DNA of 64,000 nt from Impatiens glandulifera (lineage: Eukaryota; Streptophyta; Magnoliopsida; Ericales; Balsaminaceae), in assembly GCF_907164915.1 (NCBI RefSeq), contig NC_061868.1:50715689-50779688 (forward strand), in the 5' to 3' direction. The notes below the pieces were generated by a model. It was given only the letters and a program-made list of their open reading frames with translations, searched no databases and was not told the origin of the DNA. The first letter of the stretch is position 1. Each line of letters opens with the position of its first letter. The position numbers and the translations under genes are program-made. This document shows, in pieces, positions 44,884-55,546 of the stretch.

Positions 44884-46206
44884 ATGTCGGCCTTCGTAGG
44901 AAAATATGCCGGTAGGTTAAACTTATACGTACTTTCTCTCTGGATATTTAATTAATTAATTAATTTCTGATATATATATATATATATATATAGATGAGCT
45001 TATAAAGAATGCCAAGTACATAGCAACTCCGGGGAAGGGAATTCTGGCGGCGGACGAGAGCACGGGTACCATAGGAAAGAGGCTGTCGAGCATAAAGGTG
45101 GAGAACATCGAGGCGAACCGGCAAGCGCTGCGTGAACTCCTGTTCACGACTTCAGGCGCGGCATCGTTCCTGTCAGGTGTGATACTGTTCGAGGAAACCC
45201 TATACCAGAAGACGAGTGAGGGAAAGCCTTTCGTTGATCTTCTCAATGAAAACGGGATCCTCCCTGGCATTAAGGTGGACAAGGGCACGGTGGAGCTTGC
45301 TGCTGCAGGCACGTCCAGGAACGCCGAGGAATTAGAGACGACCACCCAAGGTCACGATGGGCTTGGCACTCGGTGCCAAGAGTATTACAAAGCTGGAGCT
45401 CGATTCGCCAAGTGGAGAGCGGTGTTGAAGATTGGGCCCAACGATCAGCCTTCTGAGTTGGCAATTGTGGAGAATGCTCGTGGCCTTGCCCGTTACGCCC
45501 TAATCAGCCAACAGTTCGGCCTCGTCCCGATTGTGGAGCCCGAGATCTTGACCGACGGTCCCCACGACATTCAAAGATGTGCCTACGTTACCGAGAGAGT
45601 TCTCGCCGCCGTCTACAAGGCCCTCAATGACCACCACGTTCTGCTTGAAGGAACACTCTTGAAGCCCAACATGGTCACTCCAGGCTCTGATGATCATACC
45701 CCAAAGGTACGTACGTACCTATTACATAGCTAGTACAGACAGTACTACGTACTACCTGCATGGCTGCATGCATATGCATGCATTAATATATATATATGCT
45801 CTCTTCATTATTAATATATATATATATATAAATATAATAGGTGGCACCTGAGATCATCGCGGAATTCACTGTGCGTGCACTTCTGAGGACAGTTCCTCCG
45901 GCTGTTCCGGGCATCGTGTTCTTGTCCGGAGGGCAGAGTGAGGAAGAAGCAAGTCTGAACCTAAGCGCTATGAACAAGCTCCAAATGCTGAAGCCATGGA
46001 CGCTTTCCTTCTCTTTCGGCCGAGCTCTGCAGCAGAGCACTTTGAAGACTTGGGCAGGGAAAAAGGAGAACCTGCTCAAGGCCCAACAGGTCTTCTTCGC
46101 CCGTTGCAAGGCTAATTCCGAAGCCAGCCTCGGCAACTACCTTGGAGGCCCCTCCGACCAACTGGAGGCTTCTCAGAGTTTGTTCGTTAAGGGCTACAAA
46201 TACTGA
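44884..46206 (+). CDS. FBA: Class I fructose-bisphosphate aldolase, cytosolic type, 3 exons
   Basis: Exons 44884-44911, 44994-45706 and 45841-46206 give 368 aa, slightly longer than the usual 358. It cleaves fructose 1,6-bisphosphate to dihydroxyacetone phosphate and glyceraldehyde 3-phosphate in glycolysis and gluconeogenesis. Conserved sites visible: [37 protein letters not shown], the Schiff-base Lys in [43 protein letters not shown] and the C-terminal KGYKY tyrosine. There is no transit peptide, which fits a cytosolic form. Unusual features are about seven extra residues in the loop before TTTQG ([20 protein letters not shown]) and a changed C-terminal tail ([12 protein letters not shown]). 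The donor after exon 1 follows GCCG. Confidence 0.95.
44966..44993 (+). repeat. (TA)n repeat at the aldolase intron 1 acceptor
   Basis: A run of about 12 TA units leads directly into the acceptor TAG at 44991-44993. Intron 2 ends in a similar TA-rich run (about 45787-45840). Both acceptors therefore lack a normal pyrimidine tract. Confidence 0.75.
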
Positions 46207-46240
46207 TCTCCATTTCAACCCTACCTAGCTACCTAGCTAC

Positions 46241-46335
46241 CTACCTCGTCCCCTCCGACCAACTCCACGACTACGCTTCTCAGAGTTTGTAATTCGTTAA
46301 GGGCTACAAATATTGATCACCATTTCATCCAGAAT
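46241..46335 (+). repeat. Duplicate of the aldolase C-terminal coding end in its 3' UTR
   Basis: CCCCTCCGACCAACT, then GCTTCTCAGAGTTTG, TTCGTTAAGGGCTACAAATA and TGATC-CCATTTCA repeat the last part of exon 3 and its stop region about 100 bp downstream. The copy has a small insertion and several substitutions, so it is not open through. Confidence 0.85.
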
Positions 46336-47048
46336 TACTACCTACTATTAATGTTTACAAAAACAAAATAAAACAAAATTCTTAATCCTTCCCCCCAACC
46401 CCCATGGCCCATGCCAAACTCTTTCTCTCTAATTGTATTTCTTGTCTTAAATCATCAAATATATTTCTACAGCAATTCCACCGTTTTATAACTAATTAAT
46501 GTTCCATCTGGTTTATTTTTCTTTTTTAAATTAAAAAAAGAGTTGAGAAATGACATGTTATAATTTGAGAAATGAGAGAAAGAGAAAATATAAGGATTTC
46601 CCGCACTTAAGTCATCCTCGTCCCAGTTTTACTCTCTCCGCAAAATGATTTTTTCTCAGCATGACTCTTTTAGGGAAACAAAATTCTACGAAATCACTTT
46701 CATATTTGTACCTTCGAGAATCGATTCAACTTTCGCAAAACGAAACAAAGCTATCGTCGGAAAATTGTATGTTCTTAAGGATGAAACCCTAATTTGTTTT
46801 TAATATTGTAATTTGTTTCTTTCATGTAAAGAAATCAAGAACAGATGTGAAAACAATGTTTTGTTTTTAATATAAACACGTTTATAAAATTGTATTTATT
46901 TAGGAGTGAGAGAAATGATAGTTTGATAGTTTCAAAAGGTCCCCTCCACCAAGTAATTGCAATGTGGAAAAGGATAGGAGTCATGATTCTTTATGTAAAC
47001 TGTTAGTTCCGTGAATCTATCATTAAAATCCAATAACAAAACATCTTT
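46336..47048. other. Spacer between aldolase and the gypsy composite
   Basis: AT-rich sequence with no recognised gene. The GCTTC at 47049-47053 that ends it is the left target duplication of the composite. Confidence 0.5.
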
Positions 47049-47053
47049 GCTTC
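47049..47053 (+). repeat. Target-site duplication GCTTC (left) of the gypsy composite
   Basis: GCTTC precedes TGTAGACA at 47054. The same five bases follow CGCGTACA at 57542-57546. Confidence 0.7.
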
Positions 47054-47602
47054 TGTAGACATTCATTTTTCACACATAATTTTATAGTTTATGCTTTTCA
47101 TAAATCTGAGTTTATAAAATTTTCTCGAATTCATTTACGGACTCATTGCATGATTTATATTAATGACGATTATTTTTAGAACAATTGAGTTTTTGAAAAT
47201 AATTAATTTTGGATTTCTAAATAAAGTTAAGCGAAATACTATTAATTAATCACAATTCTACTTAGTGATTATTATGAATCTAAGTATCGCTGGTCAATTT
47301 AGCGAAATACTATTTAATCACAATTCTGCTTAGTGATTATATAGATTTAAGTATCGCTGGTCAGTTTAGCGAAATACTATTTAATCACAATTCTGATTAG
47401 TGATTAACATAGACAAATTACTACCTTAACTTTATTTAGGAATCCAAAATCAATTATTTTCAAAAACTAAATTGTTCTAAAAATAATCGTCTTTAATATA
47501 AATCATGCAATGAGTCCGTAAATGAATTCGAGAAAATTTTATAGACTCAGATTTATGAAAAGCATAAACTATAAAATTAGGTGTGAAAAATGAGTGTCTA
47601 CA
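47054..47602. repeat. Inverted LTR-end pair forming a large hairpin
   Basis: 47054-47231 (plus-oriented LTR start) is the reverse complement of about 47422-47602 (minus-oriented LTR start), with few mismatches. The roughly 190-bp spacer holds about 2.3 copies of the 67-bp array unit found at 47990-48845. 47405-47602 matches 57278-57475 at nearly every base and is the truncated 3' LTR of the minus element. Confidence 0.85.
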
Positions 47603-47617
47603 GAATGCCCCTCTTGG
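47603..47617 (-). promoter_or_regulatory. Polypurine tract of the gypsy element
   Basis: On the minus strand CCAAGAGGGGCATTC directly precedes the LTR start TGTAGACACTC. This fixes the element orientation as minus. 47618-47989 is non-coding. Confidence 0.65.
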
Positions 47618-47989
47618 ACAAAATTTGTAGAAAATACTCGGTTTAGAAAAATGTATGTCCAAGCTTGAAAATAGGCACTGCGTTTTGAAAACACCCAATT
47701 TATAGTTTATTTTTGGCTTCCTTGAATGAAAAGAGAACAAACCTGACGAGTCTCACGGGAGACCCGTGTAATTTACCCTTCATTCTTCAAAGTCGGTTTA
47801 TCATCCACTCGTTGACGATTCACCTTTGTTTAGAATATGCATCGCTCCTGGTTTATCGATCGTGTAGATCGAGCCTGGTGGTTTCGACCATATTTCTACA
47901 CACCTCGCCTAGTCTTTGGATTGTACATGAGTACACATCTTGACTCAGTTTGCTGATTGTGTTTATTGTTTATTACTCTTTTCATTAAG

Positions 47990-48845
47990 CAATTTAATAG
48001 TCATTTTAATCACAACTCTGTTTAGTGATTAAGTTTGTCTCGCTTTTCACATGGAGCGAAAAAATCTTAATGATTATTCTAATCACAACTCTACTTAGTG
48101 ATTATTATAGATTTAAGTATCGCTGGTCAGTTTAGCGAAATACTTTTTAATCACAATTCTGCTTAGTGATTATATAGATCTAAGTATTGCTGGTCAGTTT
48201 AGCGAATACTATTTAATCACAATTCTGCTTAGTGATTATATAGATTTAAGTATTGCTGGTCAGTTTAACGAATACTATTTAATCACAATTCTGCTTAGTG
48301 ATTATGTAGATTTAAGTGCCGCTGGTCAGTTTTGCGAAACACTTTTTAATCACAATTCTGCTTTGTGATTATATGGATTTGAGTATCGCTGGTCAGTTTA
48401 GAGAAATACTATTTAATCACAATTCTGCTTAGTGATTATATAGATTTAAGTATCGCTGGTCAGTTTAGCAAAATACTATTTAATCACAATTCTGCTTAGT
48501 GATTATATAGATTTAAGTATTGCTGGTCAGTTTAGCGAATACTATTTAATCACAATTCTGCTTAGTGATTATGTAGATTTAAGTGCCGTTGGTCAGTTTA
48601 GCGAAACACTTTTTAATCACAATTCTGCTTAGTGATTATATGGATTTGAGTATCGCTGGTCAGTTTAGCGAAATACTATTTAATCACAATTCTGCTTAGT
48701 GATTATATAGATTTAAGTGCCGCTGGTCAGTTTAGAGAAACACTTTTTAATCACAATTCTGCTTAGTGATTATATGGATTTGAGTATCGCTGGTCAGTTT
48801 AGCGAAATACTTTTTAATCACAATTCTGATTAGTGATTAAGTTCG
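47990..48845. repeat. 67-68 bp satellite-like tandem array, 13 units
   Basis: Thirteen head-to-tail units contain ATTGCTGGTCAGTTTAGCGA, or variants of it, and an AATCAC...GTGATT pair around an 11-base loop. The first two are divergent and the rest very similar. Variants with GTGCCG and CACTTTTT recur every two to four units, suggesting higher-order duplication. Units are contiguous, without unique spacers. The last unit has the variant CTGATTAGTGATTAA, also seen at the end of the short array at 47380-47405. Confidence 0.9.
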
Positions 48846-50714
48846 AAGTTAGACTTCCTTAATTTTCAAAGCACTAGCGTCTTCTTCAACGGTCTTGAAA
48901 TACTTTCAAGAATCGATTCCATACTTTCTTCCTTAGAGTGTGTCGAGAGGAAACCACATGTAATCGATGTTCTTCGAGATTCATGCTGTCACTTTTGGGG
49001 ATTTGTCTTTCGCCGAGATGTTTTGCCCTGAGTTTTTCGAGGGATTTGTTCGCTCGAATGCTTAATCTTTCAACCATGCGTCATGAGGTTGAGCCTCGCT
49101 TCTCAAATTCGGAGGTCAATGTGCTTAAGATTCTATGGCCTTGGGTTCTTTTATACTCAGGGTATATTTAATAGAATCGGTACATTCCTGTTCTTGCATT
49201 GGCAATTTAGACAAGAGTCTAGATGAACAACAAATGGTGATTTCAATATCTCAACCTCTACGAGTATTTTTTCTATTTTATTCGGCCTCTTTTCTTTATG
49301 ACCGGGGTGTATCTGATAGATTCAAACACTTTGTTCTTGCTTAGCAATTAGATAGAATCTAAATGAACAACAATATTGTATTCATATCTCAACCAACACA
49401 GCCTTTGTTTAATTGATTTTACTTTTTTCTTGAGGTCTTAGATCTTTGGCACTTGACCTCCAATTCAGACGAGACATCGCCTTTGTTGATGACATGGTTC
49501 CGAGTTTGGGCATTCATTTTTTATGAGCTCCCTCTTAAACATCAGTAGTTTAAGCTTTTGTCTAGGCTCGAGATAGATCTGTTTGCGAAGCACTTTACTC
49601 GGATTCCACTAGTTACATTAGTTCGTCAAGAGACATCCATCGGGGAGAAACGTATTTTCCCGCATCCCTACTTATTTCTTGCACTCGTTCATCAGTTCGC
49701 TTGACACTAGAAAAATTCAGGGGTCTATCTTGTTTTTATCCACAAATGCCCCTAGTTTCGACACAAGAGGTTTGATTGTTTTGGATAGATTTGTGATCCC
49801 AATTTCTCGTTGGCTTTAACTATTTGGGGATGTATTTTGTCCTAGTTCAAGATTTGGCTTGCTGGAGATTTGAGACCGTACTTGTGAAAAGTTGCCTACG
49901 TGTTCTCATAAAAGGAGAAATTCGGTCCAAACGTAATTCCGAAATTGTATCACGGATAGATCGTGATTCCGCATCTCGTTGAGGAATTTTCTTAAGTTTC
50001 TGCTGGAGTAGCAATTGACTTAAGCTGGGGAAATTTCCTTAAGTATCTGCTGGAGTGGCAATTGACTTAAGCTGAAAATCATTTAAGATCCTAAGCTGCT
50101 AGAGAATAAAGTGCTTTAGCCATGTGTTAGGCGTTATATTTACTCATTTAAGCTAACTATGTGAGGATCTTTCAATCATTTCATTTTCGTAAAATGCCCC
50201 TAGTGTCGATATAGGGTTTGATTTTTGAAAATGTTTAGGACCGGGCTCATACAAGCTGTCTACGTATCCCATAGCTAGGGGAATTCAGGTCCAACGTAGT
50301 TCCATGCACATCCTTGTGAAAAATATTTGTGTATGTGTGAATGTTTTGAAAATCTTTTGAGATCATAAGTCGAAGAGAAAAATACTTTAGCTTTGGGCGT
50401 TATATTTTCTCAAGTGGGACTCTGTGAGGATCTTGTAGTCATTTTTATTTTAATAAAAATGCCCCTAGTATTGACTATGAGTTTTTGGTTTAGGAGTCAA
50501 CTCAGAGTGTGATTAACTCCCTTTTTAATGTATATGCAATGAATGTATGCGATGTGTTGTGAAATGAAATGTCTATCAACTTCTTTCGATAATTGACAGC
50601 GGTGACCGCACCCTGGATGGGTTGCCTACGTACTCTCGAGAGAGATCAGGTCTAACGTAGTTCACAACTTGTGAAGTTATGAACTTTGGTTGTATGAGAT
50701 TCGACACGCATGCT
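48846..50714 (-). other. Long non-coding 3' region of the gypsy element
   Basis: No intact frame was seen. 49740-50700 holds three diverged copies of a module with AATGCCCCTAGT, then GCCTACGT-type and GGTCCAACGTAGTTCC-type motifs (see Part 2). 49990-50080 has a direct repeat of CTGGAGT-GCAATTGACTTAAG. Confidence 0.55.
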
Positions 50715-53700
50715 TTAGATGAAGTATCTTTTGAGCATGTCGACATTGAAGGGTGCTGAGAGTTCTTCTCCGTCCAAGGTGGTCAATCTCGTGGCGCCAC
50801 CTGAAAAGACCTTCTTGACGAGGTAGGGTCCTTCCCATGGTGTTTGGAATTTCCCTCCAGGGTCTAGTATCCGTAAGTTCTTCTTTAGAACTAAATCACC
50901 TTCTTGAATGTTCCTAGGTTTCACCTTCTTGTTGAAAGCTCTGGTTATTCTTCTTTGGTATGCTTGCGTGTGACATAATGCGTCTAACCTCTTATCTTCC
51001 ATAAGGGCTATCTGATTGTACCGTGACTTACACCAATCTTCCTCCACTACTTGTGTCTCGAGTAAAACTCTTAAAGTAGGAACTTCGATTTCGATAGGTT
51101 GCACTGCATCCATTCCGTAGACCAATGCAAATGGCGTTTCTCCCGTTGACGTTCGAATGGTTGTTCTATATCCCCATAAGGCGTATGGAAGCTTCTCGTG
51201 CCAATCCTTGTATGTCTGAGTCATCTTCTTGATGATAGTGATGATGTTCTTGTTCGCTGCCTCTACTGCGCCGTTCGTTTGAGGACGATAAGGTGAGGAT
51301 TTGTGGTGTTCAATCATGTATTCATCTAGTACTTTGAGTACTTCTCCCCGGAAGTGTCCACCATTGTCTGAGATCAAAGCATGAGGAACTCCATAACGTG
51401 CAATGATGTTGTTTCGTATGAACTTGGCAACATGTGATGACTTGAGAACCTTATATGATTGAGCTTCGACCCACTTGGTGAAATAATCGATAGCCACCAG
51501 GATGAATTCGTGTCGTTTGAAGCGTGAGGATAAATTTTCCCGATGATATCTATTCCCCATGTCGAGAATGGCCATGGTGAAGTCATGTTGTAAAGTAGAG
51601 ATGCTGGGGTGTGCTTCAAGTTCGCGTAAACTTGACATTGATGACACTTCTTAACATATTCTACACATTCTTATTCCATATTCTGCCAATAATAGCCAAA
51701 GCGAAGGATCTTCTTAGCGAGTGCTGATCCGTTCATGTGTGGGCCACATGTTCCTGCATGTACTTCCTCCATGATCTGTGATGCTTGAGGTTGGTCGATG
51801 CATAACATGTTCTGACCGTCAAAGGAGCGTCGATATAGCTTTCCTGCGAGCACGTAGTTAGTTGCGTATTGGCGTAGAGCTCTCCTCTCTTTCTTTTGGA
51901 AGTGTGAAGGATACTCTCCATGCTCAACGTACTTCTGTAGAGGTTCGAACCAAGGTTTGGGCGCCACTTCGGTGTTGGCAATCGTCCTCTTCTCGAAGTC
52001 TCGTTTCTGTTTCTGACGAATCTTCAAAGGCTTGATTTTAATTCCTTCTGGAATTTGCGTCATGGCTGCTAACGTGGCCAAAGCGTCTGCGAATCGATTT
52101 TGACTTCTCGGAGCATGTGTGAATGTTACATGTTCAAACTTTTCTATTAAAGTCGATAAGTGTTGATGGTAGGGTTTGAGGTTGTCTCCTTTGACTTGCC
52201 ATTCACCATTAGCTTGTGAAATGACTAAGTTTGAGTCTCCTACTACTTCTAGACGTCTCGCTCCTTTTTCATGAGCAATCTTCAAGCTAGAGATGCACGC
52301 TTCATACTCTGCCTCATTGTTAGTCACTTGATATTCGAGCTTGACTGAGATTGGGTTGTATGTTCCCATAGGATCGATGAGTAGTATCCCGATGCCATAA
52401 CCTTGTTTTCCTGAAGCTCGATCGAATAATAGCTTCCATGTTGTAGGGTTAATAGTCATCACTTCGTCGTCTGGGAATGCTAACTCCTCTTCGTCTTCAA
52501 CTTCGATTGGTTGGTCTGCGAGAAAATCTGCTACAACGCTCCCCTTGATAGATTTCTGAATTGTGTATACGATGTCGTACTCTAATATCATTATCATCCA
52601 CTTAGCTAACCTCGGAGACAAAAGCGTTTTCTGGAATAAATGACGAATTGGATCGAGTCTTGATACTAACTTGACTGTGTGGGCTTGCATGTAATGCCTT
52701 AGCCTCTTAGTGACCCAAGCTAGAGCCCAACACACCTTTTCTACTGGCGAGTAATTAAGTTCGTAGCCCGTCATGCGCTTGCTTATGTAGTAGACTGCGC
52801 CTTCCATCTTTTCCTCGTTTTCTTGGGCTAGTAGACTACCCATTGCGTTTTCCGTGACTGTTAAGTATAGGATTAGCGGTATGCCTGGTCTTGGCGGCAT
52901 AAGAATGGGAGGATTCTTGAGGTATCCCTTTATCTTCTCGAATGCTTTCTGACAAGCATCATCCCAAACGAATCTTTCATTTTTCCTTAAAAGTTTAAAC
53001 AAAGGATCACATGTCATAGTCAACTTGTTTATGAATCGACTTATATACTGGATCTTTCCTAGAAAGCCTCGCACTTCTTTCTCGCTTCGTGGAGGTCGCA
53101 TTGCCGTGATCGCTTCTATCTTGCTCGGATCAACCTCAATTCCTCTTTGTGTAATTAAGAAGCCTAACATTTTTCCTACTATCACTCCAATTGTGCACTT
53201 CTTCGGGTTGAGCCTAAGTTGGAACTTCCTGATGTGTTGTAAGAATTTGTCAAGATTTTAGATGTGCCCTTCTCGATCTTTTGATTTGACAATCATATCA
53301 TCGACATAGACTTCTACCTCCTTGTGGATCATATCGTGAAAAATCATCGTGGCAGCTCGTTGATACGTTGCTCCTGCGTTCTTCAGCCCGAAAGGCATGA
53401 CTCGATAACAAAATGTTCTGACTTCTGTGATGAACGTTGTCTTCTCCTTGTCTTCAGGAGCCATCAGTACTTGGTTGTAACCTGAGAATCCGTCCATGAA
53501 TGATAGGAGTTGATGGCCTGCTGCATGATCCACTAGCACGTCGATGTGTGGTAGTGGAAAGTTGTCTTTAGGGCTTGCTTTGTTGAGATCCTGATAGTCT
53601 ACACACACTCGGATCTTTCCATCTTTCTTTATGACTGGGACTACATTGGCGATCCATTCTGGGTAATCTACCACTTCAAGGAATCATGCGTCGAGTTGTT

Positions 53701-53764
53701 TCTGAACTTCCTCCTTGATATTGTCCACGATGTCTGCCTTCATTCTTCGGAGCTTCTGCTTCAC
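50715..53764 (-). pseudogene. Gypsy pol, defective (RT, RNase H, integrase)
   Basis: On the minus strand: KLRRMKADIVDNIKEEV, then a TGA stop, then RT with EWIANVVPVIKKDG, FMDGFSGYNQV and YVDDMIVKSKDREGHI. A TAA stop at 53258 follows, then the same frame continues through PKKCTIGV, the RT/RNase H connection (RGFLGKIQYISRFI) and a second RNase H-like segment (NNEAEYEACISSLK). The integrase zinc region CHQCQVYANLKHTP lies after a further TAA at about 51671. The integrase core (LVAIDYFTKWVEAQ, LISDNGGHFRGE, SPYRPQTNGAVEAANK) follows a frameshift near 51530, and the end is VDMLKRYFI. Protease and the RT N-terminus are missing: gag sequence runs straight into KLRRMKAD near 53765. Not functional. 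Confidence 0.88.
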
Positions 53765-54470
53765 CGGTTAACCTTAGGTATTGGGATGATCTTAGCGTCG
53801 ATCAGATTTTGAATCTTTTGTTTGAGAGTGAAACAATAATTAGTGGAATTCCCTCTAGTCTAGTGATATCCGCACCACTCATTTGCGAACTTGCTCATTA
53901 CTTTTATCCCAGATTCTGGTGTTAACGTTTGAATCAACTTCTTCTGCAACAAGTTCCTTAAGGCCTTCAACATTGACATCCCCAAGTCGTCAAATTTTCT
54001 ACGAGGTGGAGTAGTAGTGGAACTCCTTGTTTGTGATGATTGTTGACTTTGTTTAGGAGAAATGAGTTCTCTTGATGATCATTTTGTCCTTGAGTTTGAC
54101 GTGCTTGCATGGCTCTTGTTTTGAATAGGCCTTTCTGCATCTTTCCAACCGTCCATGAATGCCTTGCTTACCCTTTCTCTTTCTTCTCGCAAGCTTTTCG
54201 GATTAAGGGGTTCGATTGTCGCATAAGTTTCGACTTCTGTTGTGAGGTCTTCAAGTTGTTGCCCCTATTGTATCAGTGTATCACGAAGATCGTCTAGCTT
54301 TAGATGAACTGACTCATTGAACTTTCTTGGTGGGTTAGTCAATGTAAATGATGATGAATATGAGTATGTTGTGTTCAAGAAAACAAAGTCAGTTCGAAAC
54401 CCTTTATTAAGTAAAACAAGCAATGCGTTGCTCGTATGCACATAATCCCTAACACGCAATAGACGCTCAA
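53765..54470 (-). pseudogene. Gypsy gag, C-terminal remnant
   Basis: Minus-strand frames give SKAFMDGWKDAERPIQNK, then RRKFDDLGMSMLKALRNLL, SGIKVMSKFANEWCGYH and, after a stop, GNSTNYCFTLKQKIQNLID ending in AKIIPIPKV. The CxxC...H...C-like segment and the FTLKQKIQ stretch are typical of the end of Tat-type Gag. Stops and at least one frame change break it. The N-terminal part was not recognised. Confidence 0.6.
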
Positions 54471-55522
54471 TTTACCCATTCACAATGTATAACATGTAGA
54501 AAAGGATGAGTAAAATAAGAGAGTTATTTTATTAAAATCCTAAGTGTCATGGATAAAATCACAAACTCAAGTCATAAAATAAAATAAGAAAAGAAAGCAA
54601 ACACCCCTCATCCTTTCGTTACAAAGTCGCTAATGTATCTTCATAAAGAGATTTACATTTCAAGCATAAAGAAATCTAGTCTAAGTCTTCGAATCTTCAA
54701 GTCTTTTCGTCTTTCTTGATCGTCTTTGTGTCTCACGCGTCATTCTTGATTAGATCTTGCGCTTAGAATCTGAGTAGTAAAGACACAAAGAAAGAAAACG
54801 AGTTACATTAGATTTTTCTTTTAGCTTTTCTAGGTTTCCTCGATTTTACTCTTTTAAAACTATTAAGTTTAGCCTCAAAATTTCGAAATTGTTCACATGT
54901 TTCAAGACATTTTAAAACTTTGAATGGATAAACTGAGCGCCTAGAAATATCTATATGCATACATGTATTTATCATATATAGTAGTCAAGTAAAGGGCTTC
55001 GTGACGTGGCTTTGTTGCTCGACAGGACGAGACGAGGCAACGGCTTGGTAGAATTGGCTTTTTGGATTTTTGTTCTAAAGTTGGAAATGGCTTAAGAGAG
55101 AGTTGTTCCACCGACAAGGATACTATCCCAAAAGGGATCTCTCGATGTAAGGGGAGCTCTCAATTGGACATCTCCCTCACCACTATTTCAAAATCCCTCA
55201 TTTTCAATAGTAGGGGATATTTAAAAAGAAGAGAGGGTTAATCCGGGTTTTTTCCTGTTGTTTTTTCTCAACTCTCAAATCACACAAAAGCCTTCAAGGC
55301 ATAGGGTTGAGGGTGTCATTTACATTGACTACCCTTAGCACATAAAATATAGATGTATAGGCTTCGTCCAATGACGTATACCTTATACTATCTTCACATC
55401 GGAGCCCCAGAGCTCATGCACATTAAGAAAACAAATTATTTTTTCCCGGGGAATAACATTAAAGTGTAAAATATATTTTTTAAATTGGCCAAAATTGTTT
55501 TTTCAAGTTAAGCATCAAAATG
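54471..55522 (-). other. Gypsy leader region
   Basis: About 1 kb lies between the primer site and recognisable gag. It is AT-rich, with short direct repeats of TCAAGTC/GTCTTTC type near 54690-54730. No gene was seen. Confidence 0.4.
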
Positions 55523-55540
55523 TCCCCAGTAGAGTCGCCA
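55523..55540 (-). promoter_or_regulatory. Primer binding site of the gypsy element
   Basis: The minus-strand sequence is TGGCGACTCTACTGGGGA, six bases after the LTR end. This form is carried by Tat/Ogre-type gypsy elements and is usually assigned to tRNA-Arg. I could not check the tRNA match base by base. Confidence 0.65.
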
Positions 55541-55546
55541 GAAAAC

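Noticed and set aside
47990..48845. CRISPR array
   Set aside because: Units are contiguous 67-68 bp repeats without unique spacers, in a plant genome, inside a retrotransposon.
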